Shown: positions 1 through 8,213 of the stretch, piece after piece
How the letters are laid out: every line of letters begins with the position of its first letter
Numbering within the stretch: position 1 is the first letter of the stretch
Source of the DNA: Aliarcobacter cibarius
Lineage (GTDB): Bacteria > Campylobacterota > Campylobacteria > Campylobacterales > Arcobacteraceae
Reading direction: 5' to 3'
DNA length: 64,000 bases
Assembly (NCBI RefSeq): GCF_013372265.1
Contig: NZ_CP054051.1
Span: 544,263-608,262, forward strand
Program-made: the position numbers and the translations under genes
The notes under the pieces: generated by a model
Databases searched by the model: none
What the model was told of the DNA's origin: nothing
What the model saw: only the letters and a program-made list of their open reading frames with translations

Positions 1-120
1 TGCTATTTTTAAATCTTCGTGTGGAAATAATTTTTCACTAGGAAGTCCACCTGCAAACGAGATAGTCTCTTCATCTATTGCTTCAAGAATTTCTCTAATA
101 AATGATCTTTTCATACTCAT
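1..120 (-). CDS. PLP-dependent aminotransferase, N-terminal fragment (cut by window edge)
   Basis: Only the first 40 codons are present; the rest lies before the window. The fragment reads MSMKRSFIREI and then contains ISFAGGLPSEKLFP, a signature of fold-type I aminotransferases of the 2-aminoadipate/MocR-like group, where this segment lies at the entrance to the active site. An AAGGAAAA ribosome-binding site (about 127-134) precedes the ATG at 120; a second in-frame ATG follows two codons later. The gene is divergent from the AraC-type regulator at 249, so that regulator may act on it, but this is inference from position. Substrate cannot be told from the fragment. Confidence 0.7.
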   Translation of the reverse strand, partial: MSMKRSFIREILEAIDEETISFAGGLPSEKLFPHEDLKIA

Positions 121-154
121 ACTTTGTTTTCCTTATATTATTAATTAATAAAAT

Positions 155-189
155 TTTACATAAATAAATTTATTAATACTTTACATAAA
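155..189. promoter_or_regulatory. Direct repeat TTTACATAAA in divergent intergenic region
   Basis: TTTACATAAA occurs at 155-164 and again at 180-189, start-to-start distance 25 bp, between the aminotransferase and the AraC-type regulator. Paired direct half-sites are typical of AraC-family operators, so this may be the binding site of the neighbouring regulator. The region is very AT-rich, so chance is possible. Confidence 0.3.
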
Positions 190-248
190 ATGCTTTTATT
201 ATTATCTATTTTTGCTAAATTTATAAACAATTATAGATATAATACTTT

Positions 249-1124
249 ATGAAAAAAGTAACCTATGAAAAAAGAGTAAGAATAGCAAATGATGTTATGA
301 ACTATATTTATAAATATATAGATACAAATATAAATATTGATGAGTTAAGTTTAGAATTAAATATCAGTAAATTTCATTTACATAGAATTTTTAAAGATGA
401 ATTTGGAAAGAATATTTATGAAAGCATTAAATCAATAAGACTTGAAAAAGCAGCAAATTTACTTATTACAAATAAATTTTCTACGATTACTGATATTTCA
501 AAAATGACGGGATATAGTTCTCAAACATCTTTTTTAAGAGCATTTAAACAAAGATTTAATATGACACCAAAAGAGTGGAAAAATGGAGGATACAAAGATT
601 ATTCAAATAAAATAGTTGAAAAAATATCTTTAAGTAGTGATTTTTTAGATTTTTCAAATATTGAACCAACCATTGTAAAAATGCCAGAGATGAAAGGTTA
701 TTATATTAGACATCAAGGATATGATAAATCAATCAAGCAAACTTGGGCAAAGTTACAAACTTGGATATATACAAATGATATAAAATCTTATAAACAAATG
801 GCACTACACCACGATAATCCAATTATTACTCCATTAGATGAGTGTCAATATATTGCTATTGCTGTTTTGGAAGATGAAGAAAATTTAAAAGATTTATCTC
901 TTCCAACTTTAGTTATACCAAAAGGTATTTATGCAAAATTCAGATTAAGAGGAATATATGGTGATGTTATAAAGCTTATTCAATGGGTTTATCACTGTTG
1001 GCTTATAAAAAGTGGTTATGAAACTACAACTAATCCTTCTTATACTATATATGAAAAAAATCATTTTTTAAGTTCAGATGGAGAGTTTTTATTGGATTTT
1101 TATTTACCAATAAAGTATGTTTAA
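249..1124 (+). CDS. AraC-family regulator with GyrI-like effector domain
   Basis: The 291-residue protein has the usual order of this subfamily. An N-terminal AraC DNA-binding domain (about residues 10-112) carries two helix-turn-helix units, including the segment ending in GYSSQTSFLRAFKQRF and then TPKEW. A C-terminal GyrI-like/SOUL-fold ligand-binding domain follows (about 135-291). Family members bind small hydrophobic or cationic compounds and activate nearby transport or detoxification genes. The first helix begins immediately after the ATG at 249, so that start is preferred. There is no obvious Shine-Dalgarno sequence, and a TATAAT lies at 238-243, suggesting a leaderless or nearly leaderless message. 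Its ligand is unknown. It is divergent from an aminotransferase and is followed by a Nudix gene. Confidence 0.85.
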   Translation: MKKVTYEKRVRIANDVMNYIYKYIDTNINIDELSLELNISKFHLHRIFKDEFGKNIYESIKSIRLEKAANLLITNKFSTITDISKMTGYSSQTSFLRAFKQRFNMTPKEWKNGGYKDYSNKIVEKISLSSDFLDFSNIEPTIVKMPEMKGYYIRHQGYDKSIKQTWAKLQTWIYTNDIKSYKQMALHHDNPIITPLDECQYIAIAVLEDEENLKDLSLPTLVIPKGIYAKFRLRGIYGDVIKLIQWVYHCWLIKSGYETTTNPSYTIYEKNHFLSSDGEFLLDFYLPIKYV

Positions 1125-1140
1125 AATAAAAGGAAAATTT

Positions 1141-1917
1141 ATGAATACAAGTATCGAATATATAGCTAACTTTAAAACAACAATAGATCCATATAATGGT
1201 TTGACTATTTTAAGTGAAGATTTACCAGAAAATATATTAGATTTTGAAAAGAATTTAAATAATTTAATAGATGAAACAAAAAGTAGAAGAAATTTGATAT
1301 GGATATATATAAATATAGAAAAATCAGATTATATTCCAATTATTACTAAATTTGGTTTTACTTTTCATTCTTGTAATAGTGATTACATACTTTTAGTAAA
1401 AGTTTTGAAAGAAAATGCAATTGTTCCTACTTTAGCAAATCATACTTTAGGAGTAGGGGCAATAGTAATAAATAATAAGAATGAAATACTTTTAATAAAA
1501 GAGATAATTAGAAATGAGTATTATAAACTTCCTGGTGGACATATTGATGATGCTGAAATGATATCAATAGCTTTAAGTCGTGAAGTTTTTGAAGAAACAG
1601 GAATTGTTGTAGATTTTGAGAAGATTATATCAATAGGTCATTTTTATCCTCATCAATTTGGAAAATCAAATTTGTATGTACTATGTAAAGCAATTCCAAA
1701 AAGTTTAAAAATTAATATAAAAGATAAACAAGAGATTAGTGAAGCTATATGGTTGGATGTAGATGAGATGTTTAGAAGAAGTGATATTCATGACTATACA
1801 AAAACTATTGTAAAATCAGCAATAAGTAGTGGAGGATTATATAAAAATGAAGAAAATATTTTATCTCATTTAAAAAATCAATTTGAACTATTTTTTCTAA
1901 AAGAAAGCAAAAACTAA
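1141..1917 (+). CDS. Nudix hydrolase with N-terminal pre-Nudix domain
   Basis: Nudix enzymes hydrolyse nucleoside diphosphates linked to another moiety. The Nudix box is complete: GGHIDDAE, seven residues, then REVFEETGI, so the metal-binding glutamates are present. The part before it (about residues 10-100) resembles the small alpha/beta pre-Nudix module of the NUDT6-like group, with a segment around KFGFTFHS. The frame is open from 1117, but the ATG at 1141 is chosen because AAAGGA lies just upstream and the 1117 start would overlap the regulator; this gives 258 residues. It follows the AraC regulator by 16 bp and may be co-transcribed. Substrate unknown. Confidence 0.82.
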   Translation: MNTSIEYIANFKTTIDPYNGLTILSEDLPENILDFEKNLNNLIDETKSRRNLIWIYINIEKSDYIPIITKFGFTFHSCNSDYILLVKVLKENAIVPTLANHTLGVGAIVINNKNEILLIKEIIRNEYYKLPGGHIDDAEMISIALSREVFEETGIVVDFEKIISIGHFYPHQFGKSNLYVLCKAIPKSLKINIKDKQEISEAIWLDVDEMFRRSDIHDYTKTIVKSAISSGGLYKNEENILSHLKNQFELFFLKESKN

Positions 1918-1951
1918 ATATAATAAATTTTTAAAAAGTAAAGGATAATAG

Positions 1952-2335
1952 ATGAAAGAAATTATAAGTACACCTAATGCTCCAAGTGCTATTGGACCAT
2001 ATAATCAAGCAACAGCTTTTGATAAACTAGTATTTACTTCAGGACAAATTGCACTTGATCCAAAAACTATGGAGATAGTAAGTGGCGGAGTACAAGAGCA
2101 AACAAAACAAGTTATGGAAAATTTAAAAGCTGTTTTAGAACAAGCTGGAACTTCTTTTGAAAATGTTTTAAAAACAACTTGTTATTTATCTGATATGGAT
2201 AATTTTGTAGCTTTCAATGAAATCTATGGACAATATTTTAAAGGTGAAACAGCACCAGCTAGAAGTACAGTTGCAGTTAAAACATTACCTAAAAATGTTT
2301 TAGTTGAGGTTGATGTAATTGCATTTAAAAACTAA
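1952..2335 (+). CDS. ridA: RidA family enamine/imine deaminase
   Basis: This 127-residue protein is full length for the RidA/YjgF/UK114 family. It has the N-terminal APSAIGPYNQA signature, the central SGQIALDP segment and the C-terminal APARSTVAVKTLP, whose arginine binds the carboxylate of the substrate. RidA proteins hydrolyse reactive enamine/imine intermediates released by PLP enzymes such as threonine dehydratase, protecting other PLP enzymes from damage. An AAAGGA site lies a few bases before the ATG. It is the third gene in the same direction after the AraC regulator and Nudix gene; the 34-bp gap allows co-transcription or its own promoter. Cytosolic trimer in characterised homologues. 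Confidence 0.93.
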   Translation: MKEIISTPNAPSAIGPYNQATAFDKLVFTSGQIALDPKTMEIVSGGVQEQTKQVMENLKAVLEQAGTSFENVLKTTCYLSDMDNFVAFNEIYGQYFKGETAPARSTVAVKTLPKNVLVEVDVIAFKN

Positions 2336-2348
2336 ATAGTTTTAAAAC

Positions 2349-2372
2349 AATAGGTCATGTTTTTGACCTATT
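2349..2372 (-). terminator. Hairpin between convergent ridA and membrane protein gene
   Basis: AATAGGTCA (2349-2357) and TGACCTATT (2364-2372) form a 9-bp stem. Read on the minus strand it is followed by TGTTTTAAAAC, a weak U-tract, so it best fits a terminator of the minus-strand gene ending at 2384. It may also stop ridA transcription. Confidence 0.5.
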
Positions 2373-2383
2373 GAGACACGCTT

Positions 2384-2818
2384 TCAAACGAAAAACATAA
2401 ACTTTGCTATAGACACAATACCAATTGAAAGTATAAAAGCATAGGTATGAAAATATTTCATAAATTTTACAGGCTCTTTTTTAATGATCTTACAAAAAAT
2501 AGTATAGATTACACCCAAGATAATTAGTAAAACTAAAAAAACTTTCAACCATAAAAACATTTGCAAAGAAGTATTAAAATAACCAGCTTCACTATTTATA
2601 TATTTTGTAAACATATATCCGCCACTTGCTATAAGAGTTATGACAATTAATGGATATATTATAATTCCTCTACCAACAATCGCACTCATCATATTATCGT
2701 AAGTATCTTGTCCAAATTTCTTCTTAACAGCAGGGAATATGAATATGTCTGCAAATATAAAACCTACAAAAATTATTGCACATAACAAATGTACTACTTG
2801 AACCAACGTATATTCCAT
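2384..2818 (-). CDS. Small four-helix membrane protein (CopD-like)
   Basis: The 144-residue protein has about four hydrophobic helices (residues 4-27, 48-68, 86-108 and 122-143). HLLCA in the first helix and a histidine near residue 124 are conserved-looking positions. The pattern resembles short CopD/DUF-type integral membrane proteins common in Campylobacterota, some of which are linked to copper or haem; that similarity is only by pattern. AGGATAGGT precedes the ATG. It is expected in the inner membrane. No operon partner is evident: tex lies upstream on the same strand with about 65 bp between. Function unknown. Confidence 0.6.
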   Translation of the reverse strand: MEYTLVQVVHLLCAIIFVGFIFADIFIFPAVKKKFGQDTYDNMMSAIVGRGIIIYPLIVITLIASGGYMFTKYINSEAGYFNTSLQMFLWLKVFLVLLIILGVIYTIFCKIIKKEPVKFMKYFHTYAFILSIGIVSIAKFMFFV

Positions 2819-2885
2819 ACCTATCCTTTTTATTTATTAAAAATTATAATCAATAAAAAGGCAAGTTTTCTTAACAAAAGTCAAT

Positions 2886-4985
2886 TTATTTTAAACTCAA
2901 ACCAACTCTTTGTTTTTCTAAATCTATACTTATAACTTTTAAATTTTCTAGATTTTGATTTATACTTAAAACTTCACTTGGATGTGAAATTCTTTTTTCA
3001 CTTATTTGTGAGATATGAAGTAGGGCATCATTTTTTAGTCCTATATCAACAAAAGCACCAAAATCTGTAATGTTTCTTACAATACCACTTAATACAAAAC
3101 CTTCTTTTAAATCATTTATATCTAAGATATCATTTGAGAATTTAACTTGATTAAACTCGAATCTTACATCATATCCAGGTTTTAAGAGTTCATTTACAAT
3201 ATCTTTTAATTTTAAACTACTTGTATTTAGTTCACTTGCAGTTTTATCAAAATCTTTTATCTCTTCAATTTTGTAATTTTTTTGCAATTTTGATGTTAAT
3301 TCATAATCTTCAGGATGTATAGCTGTATTATCTAAAATAGATTTACCATTTTTAATTCTTAAAAATCCAACACATTGTTCATAAGCTTTTGCACCTATTC
3401 CTTTTACATCAAGAAGTTCTTTTTTAGAGCTAAATTTTTTTATCTTTTCTCTATGTTCTACTATGTTCTGTGCCAATTTTTCACTAATTCCAGAGATAAA
3501 TGATAACAACTTATATGAAGCAGAGTTTAAATCAACACCAACTTTATTTACAAGGTCAATTGTAATATTTTCTAATTTTTGTCCTAACTCTTTTTGATTT
3601 ACATCGTGTTGATATTGCCCAATACCAAGTGATTTAGGATCTATTTTTACAAGTGCTGCCATAGGGTCACGAAGCCTTTGAGCAATAGAAATAGCTCCTC
3701 TAATAGTAACATCGAGATTTGGATATTCTAAGCTTGCAATCTTTGAAGCAGAGTATACGCTAGCTCCAATTTCACTAACGATTGCATAGTTTATACTTAA
3801 ATTCTCTTTTTTTATTAATTCATCTATAAAAGATGCTGTTTCTCTACTTGCAGTACCATTCCCAATAGCAATAGAAGTAATTTTATATTTTTTAATTAAT
3901 TCTAAAACTATTTTAGTTGAATTCACAAAATCTTCTTTAGGTTTTGTTGGATATATCACACCACTATCTAAAAATAATCCATTTTCATCAATAACTGCTA
4001 ATTTACAACCTGTTTTATACCCTGGATCAATTCCTAGAATTATTTGATTTAACAAAGGAGCAGTTAGTAATAACTCTTTTAAATTTTTCCCAAAAAGTTC
4101 AATTGCTTCTTTAGACGCCTTTTCTTTAAGATTTGTTATTGATTCTTTTTTTAAAGCAGGAAGAAGTAATCTTTTTAAACCATCTTTGTATGCATCAAAA
4201 ACAAAATCTTTTGAACTAGAAGCATTTGATGGAATTTTATATTTTTTTATATTTTCTAAAATGTAGTTTTCATCTATTTCAATTTTTATATTTAGTTGTT
4301 TTTCATTTACTGCTCTTAAAATTGCTAAAACTCTATGAGATTTAATATATTTAATTTTTTCAGTTGTATTTGCAAAGTTTGAATAGACACCATTTTTATC
4401 AAAATCTTTGGTAGCACTTATTTCTAAGATACCCCAATTTTGTATTAGGTTTCTCAAAACTTCTTTTGATTTAAAATCATCTGCATATCTTTGAGCAATT
4501 ATATCTTTTGCTCCATTTATAGCTTCGTCAATGGTTGTAATATTTTCATTTAAAAATTGTTTTGCTTTTTGCTCACACTCTTTTTTGTTATATCTCATAC
4601 TTTGAATTATATTTGCTAAAGGTTCAAGTCCATTTTCAATTGCTTTTGATGTTCTTGAAGATTTTTTTTCTTTAAAAGGAGAGTATATATCTTCTAAGGC
4701 TTGAAGAGTTTGTGCTTCATTTAAATTCTTTTCTATTTTATCATCTAAAAAATTTCTCTCTTTTAGAATCTCTTTTATCTCTTCTTTTCTTGCTAATAGT
4801 TTTTTTGAATACTCATAAACTTCTTCAAAGTCTCTAAGTTGTTCATCTGTTGCTCCATTTGTAAACTCTTTTCTATATCTTGCAATAAATGGTATAGTGC
4901 AACCTTCGTCTAAAAGCTTTATTATATTTTCAATAACTTTAATAGGTAAATTAGTTTTTTGTTCTAATAGTTGTGTTAAATTCAT
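2886..4985 (-). CDS. tex: Tex-family RNA-binding transcription accessory protein
   Basis: The 699 residues show the Tex order: an N-terminal helical Tex domain with the segment IPFIARYRKE, a YqgF/RNase H-like domain beginning near ILGIDPGYKTG (about residue 318), helix-hairpin-helix repeats (about 490-560) and a C-terminal S1 RNA-binding domain (about 625-695, GIVRNITDFGAFVDIG). Tex proteins bind nucleic acid and associate with transcription; in pathogens they affect toxin expression and fitness. The length is slightly shorter than the common 720-780. The protein ends a few residues after the S1 domain, so it looks complete. It lies upstream of the CopD-like gene and downstream of a 76-residue unknown, all on the minus strand. 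Confidence 0.93.
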   Translation of the reverse strand: MNLTQLLEQKTNLPIKVIENIIKLLDEGCTIPFIARYRKEFTNGATDEQLRDFEEVYEYSKKLLARKEEIKEILKERNFLDDKIEKNLNEAQTLQALEDIYSPFKEKKSSRTSKAIENGLEPLANIIQSMRYNKKECEQKAKQFLNENITTIDEAINGAKDIIAQRYADDFKSKEVLRNLIQNWGILEISATKDFDKNGVYSNFANTTEKIKYIKSHRVLAILRAVNEKQLNIKIEIDENYILENIKKYKIPSNASSSKDFVFDAYKDGLKRLLLPALKKESITNLKEKASKEAIELFGKNLKELLLTAPLLNQIILGIDPGYKTGCKLAVIDENGLFLDSGVIYPTKPKEDFVNSTKIVLELIKKYKITSIAIGNGTASRETASFIDELIKKENLSINYAIVSEIGASVYSASKIASLEYPNLDVTIRGAISIAQRLRDPMAALVKIDPKSLGIGQYQHDVNQKELGQKLENITIDLVNKVGVDLNSASYKLLSFISGISEKLAQNIVEHREKIKKFSSKKELLDVKGIGAKAYEQCVGFLRIKNGKSILDNTAIHPEDYELTSKLQKNYKIEEIKDFDKTASELNTSSLKLKDIVNELLKPGYDVRFEFNQVKFSNDILDINDLKEGFVLSGIVRNITDFGAFVDIGLKNDALLHISQISEKRISHPSEVLSINQNLENLKVISIDLEKQRVGLSLK

Positions 4986-5055
4986 TTTGTATCTTTGTTT
5001 TGTATTTAGTTTAGGAAGCTTTCATAAACAAAAGTTTATGAAAGTTTAAAGAAGA

Positions 5056-5286
5056 TTAGTCTAAATCGTTAAAATTTCCTCTGTTTTGTTGTGAATAACT
5101 ATCACTGTAATCATAATTGTCATATTCACTATAATCAACTGTAAAAATTTTTGGATAACCCAATTTTACTAACTCTTTATCTATATTTTCTTCACTTAAT
5201 CTATTTTTCACTCTACTCATTATAAGCTCAATGTCCTCTTCTTTTACATCATTTGCTCTTAATTCATAAATAATAGCTAAATCCAT
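5056..5286 (-). CDS. Small acidic protein of unknown function
   Basis: This 76-residue protein is not recognised. The first 55 residues look like a compact helical domain rich in Glu, Lys and Leu. The tail, from about residue 50, is a low-complexity stretch of Tyr, Asp, Ser and Asn (YSEYDNYDYSDSYS) that is probably disordered. It starts 14 bp after the M42 peptidase gene on the same strand, with AAGGGAAAAATGG giving a ribosome-binding site, so translation in the same message as the peptidase is likely. A real gene is supported by the RBS and spacing; no role can be inferred. Confidence 0.6.
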   Translation of the reverse strand: MDLAIIYELRANDVKEEDIELIMSRVKNRLSEENIDKELVKLGYPKIFTVDYSEYDNYDYSDSYSQQNRGNFNDLD

Positions 5287-5300
5287 TTTTCCCTTCTTGT

Positions 5301-6389
5301 TTAAATATGTGTAGTTTTAATATAAAAACTATCTAAAATAAAAATAATTGCCTTAATGGACAAAATATTTGCAGTTTCATCAACTGTATGATATCCAGTT
5401 GTTGGAACTTGTAAAGTAGCACCTTGAATTTGTCCATTTGACTCCATAACAATCCTACCAAGCTCAGTACTTCCAATGCTAAGTGGTTTTAAACCTTGCT
5501 CGACTCTTAATTTATTTTTTTCTTTAATAAAATCATCTTTACATGAAAACGAGATTTTATTTTTTTTACAAAAATCTTTGAGCTCCTTTAAAAGTGGAGA
5601 TTTGAATTTTGCATTTACATCTTTATTTCGTAAAACTACAAGTTGTCTATCTGCTTCCTCTCTTGTTTCATATGGGCTTGTATCAAGAACTATAAGTTTG
5701 TCTGTTGAAGTTTTATTTTTTTTAAACCATTCATGAACAAATCTCCAACTTTTTCCAGCTTCTTCTTGTGCTGTAAAAAAAGCAGTTCCTTGAAAACCAT
5801 GTTGATATAAGTATAAAATAATTGCAGCACTTAAAACATTATCAAGTTGAGCAGAGATTAAATCACCATTTGTTTTGAGCCTATCACTAAAAGCTATTGG
5901 AGTACTAGGAAGTAGATGATTTAAGCCATCTATTTCAAAAATAAGATTATTTATTTCTTCTTTTAAAAAAGAATTTTTTATTTTACCAAGTCCTAAATAA
6001 CCACCACTATATGGTTCATAGGCATGAACACTTTGATTTATATAACGTTTAGAAATTTGTTGGAAAGTTTGTTCAGATAAAGAATTCCCTCTTAAATCAG
6101 ATCTATTTTTTGCTAAAAATGCTGCAAATTGAAATTCATTTGGGCCTGTGCAAATAATTCCATGTCTATCGATATGGGCACTTAGTATACCATTTGTTGG
6201 ATTTTTCCCACTGGCAACTAAAAGTCCATCATAGTGTTCAGTTTTGATACCAATTTCTTCTAGTTCTCTTTTTAAATATAGTAAAAATGAGTGTTCCGCT
6301 CCTGTTACGGATGGAACACGAATAAGTTGTTTTAGTAGGTCTAAAAATAGTGTAAAATCTTTCTGCTCATCTAACAATGAAGCACTCAA
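5301..6389 (-). CDS. M42-family metallopeptidase
   Basis: The 362-residue protein has the metal-ligand pattern of M42 aminopeptidases and related M20/M28 enzymes: SAHIDRHG (about residue 75), AQLDNVLSA, the catalytic pair in TAQEEAGKS, the Asp in VLDTSPYE and the last His in TTGYHTVDETA. M42 enzymes are dinuclear metal aminopeptidases that form dodecameric shells in the cytosol and trim peptides. The start is a TTG at 6389; the AGGAGA box seven bases before it makes this start convincing, and no in-frame ATG lies nearby. It begins a minus-strand run with the 76-residue unknown and perhaps tex. Substrate specificity (glutamyl, leucyl) is not decided. Confidence 0.85.
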   Translation of the reverse strand: MSASLLDEQKDFTLFLDLLKQLIRVPSVTGAEHSFLLYLKRELEEIGIKTEHYDGLLVASGKNPTNGILSAHIDRHGIICTGPNEFQFAAFLAKNRSDLRGNSLSEQTFQQISKRYINQSVHAYEPYSGGYLGLGKIKNSFLKEEINNLIFEIDGLNHLLPSTPIAFSDRLKTNGDLISAQLDNVLSAAIILYLYQHGFQGTAFFTAQEEAGKSWRFVHEWFKKNKTSTDKLIVLDTSPYETREEADRQLVVLRNKDVNAKFKSPLLKELKDFCKKNKISFSCKDDFIKEKNKLRVEQGLKPLSIGSTELGRIVMESNGQIQGATLQVPTTGYHTVDETANILSIKAIIFILDSFYIKTTHI

Positions 6390-6595
6390 ACTATTCTCCT
6401 GAAATTTAATAGAATAAAGGTTTATTCTGTGGTGAAATTATAAACTATATAATTGGAAATTTTCTAAAAGTTAGCTTAACTTTAAGAAAATATAAATAAC
6501 TAGTAATTTAATCAAGATTATTTTAATTAATATTTAAAAAAATTAAAGATATAATTTAAAATATTTTTAGATAAAAAATTTAAATAAGGAATAGT

Positions 6596-8179
6596 ATGGC
6601 ACAGTTATCAGAACTTGAACTTTTAAAAGCATCAAGAAATCCACTTAGAGTAATTGATGATTTATATAAAGAGGCTTTGGAAGAAATTCCTCTAAAAGAT
6701 GAATATATAGGACTTTTAAAGTGGTATGGAATGTATCCACATATAAACAAAGATGGTTTAGAAGATAAAAAATACTTCATGAAAAGAATAAAGCTTGTAG
6801 ATGCAAGAATGAATTTAGAACAATTAAGAGTTATGAGTGAAATTGGACAAAAATATGCAAAAGGTCTAGTGGATTTTACAACAAGACAAAATGTTCAATT
6901 TCATTATATTGAAATAAAAGATTTACCAGCTATTTTTGATATGTTAGGAAGTGTAAATTTAACTTCTAGAATGGCATCAGGTGATGGACCTAGACCTATT
7001 ATGACATGTCCTGTGAGTGGGATTGATGAGGGAGAAATTTATGATGTTCAAGAACTTTTAAAAACTGTAGATAGCTATTTTGATCAAAACGATGATAGAT
7101 TTTGTAATTTTCCTAGAAAATACAAAATAGGAATTAGTGGATGTAAATGTCACTGTGCTGCTCATGAAATACAAGATGCTGCTTTTACAGCATTTAAAAC
7201 AGAAAATGGCGAAGTTTTATTTGATTTAACTATTGGTGGGGGATTGTCAAAATCTAAACAAATTGCTACAAGAGCAAATAAATATGTAAAACCAGATCAA
7301 GTTTTAGATGTTGCTGTAGCTTGTGCAGAAATATTTAGAGACAATGGAAATAGAGACAATAGAAATAAAGCAAGAGTAAGACATTTATTAAATGATTGGG
7401 GAATTGAAAAATTCGTAGAAGAGATTGAAAAAGCAATTGGTTACAAACTTCAAGATGGTTTTGAAGCTCGTATTGTAGCTTCTTATGAGAATAGAAACCA
7501 TTTTGGAATAAATAAACAAAAACAAACTGGGTTTTCTTACGTTGGGTTTGCAACAAATTCTGGAAGAGTTGCTGGGGAAGATTTTGTAAAGTTTTATGAA
7601 ATTTGTAAAAAATATAATGCTGGTGGAATTGCACTAACTGGAACTCAGAATTTTATAGTTTACGATGTAGAAGATGAGGTAGTTCAGAGTTTAGCAGATG
7701 AGTTTAAAGCCTTAGGATATCCATATAAACCAAATCCTTTTAGAGCAAGATTACAATCTTGTACAGGAAAAGAGTTTTGTAAATTTGGAATTACCGAAAC
7801 AAAAGAGTACGCAAAAAAAGTTGTAGTTGAGTTAGAAAAAAGATTCCCAAATTTTCTTGAAGATGTAACTATTGCAATTTCAGGTTGTGGAAATACATGT
7901 TCTCATCCACAAATAGCAGATATTGGATTTGTTGGTTGTTTAATGAGACATGAAGGAGAAAGGGTTGAAGGTTATGAAGTTTTACTTGGTGGAAATTTAG
8001 AAGGTACATCTAATAGTAGAATAGCTAGAAAAATTGGATTAAAAGTTCCTGCAACTGGAGTTATTGAATATATAGAAAAACTTATTAATGATTATAAAAA
8101 AGACAATAAAGGTACTTCAAGATTTAAAGATTATTTAGCTTCTATAGAACCTGAAGGTTCAGTAAACGAGGAAGAATAA
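6596..8179 (+). CDS. nirA: Siroheme [4Fe-4S] nitrite/sulfite reductase
   Basis: The 527-residue enzyme has the two-fold repeat of siroheme reductases. The four iron-sulfur/siroheme ligands are present as C389-x5-C395 (SCTGKEFC) and C431-x3-C435 (SGCGNTC). The N-terminal half has the ferredoxin-like repeat with FTTRQNVQFHY, and an extra Cys-rich motif GCKCHC lies near residue 181. Family members carry six-electron reduction of nitrite or sulfite to ammonia or sulfide in the cytosol using ferredoxin. Sequence alone does not separate the two substrates, so the symbol is tentative. It is monocistronic, with its own intergenic region of about 200 bp upstream and a bidirectional terminator immediately after. 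Confidence 0.85.
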   Translation: MAQLSELELLKASRNPLRVIDDLYKEALEEIPLKDEYIGLLKWYGMYPHINKDGLEDKKYFMKRIKLVDARMNLEQLRVMSEIGQKYAKGLVDFTTRQNVQFHYIEIKDLPAIFDMLGSVNLTSRMASGDGPRPIMTCPVSGIDEGEIYDVQELLKTVDSYFDQNDDRFCNFPRKYKIGISGCKCHCAAHEIQDAAFTAFKTENGEVLFDLTIGGGLSKSKQIATRANKYVKPDQVLDVAVACAEIFRDNGNRDNRNKARVRHLLNDWGIEKFVEEIEKAIGYKLQDGFEARIVASYENRNHFGINKQKQTGFSYVGFATNSGRVAGEDFVKFYEICKKYNAGGIALTGTQNFIVYDVEDEVVQSLADEFKALGYPYKPNPFRARLQSCTGKEFCKFGITETKEYAKKVVVELEKRFPNFLEDVTIAISGCGNTCSHPQIADIGFVGCLMRHEGERVEGYEVLLGGNLEGTSNSRIARKIGLKVPATGVIEYIEKLINDYKKDNKGTSRFKDYLASIEPEGSVNEEE

Positions 8180-8180
8180 A

Positions 8181-8213
8181 AAAAAGGTTTAATCTAAGAG
8201 ATTAAACCTTTTT
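8181..8213. terminator. Bidirectional rho-independent terminator
   Basis: AAAAAGGTTTAATCT (8181-8195) pairs with AGATTAAACCTTTTT (8199-8213) around a 3-base loop; A-runs on one side and T-runs on the other make it work both ways. It serves nirA (plus) and the diguanylate cyclase gene (minus). The stop codon of the latter (8202-8204) lies inside the stem. Confidence 0.85.

Noticed and set aside
1117..1140. Earlier start for the Nudix gene
   Set aside because: The ATG at 1117 overlaps the regulator and lacks a ribosome-binding site, whereas 1141 follows AAAGGA.
6580..6780. Minus-strand frame opposite the nirA start
   Set aside because: It is a shadow of the nirA coding strand, with no ribosome-binding site.
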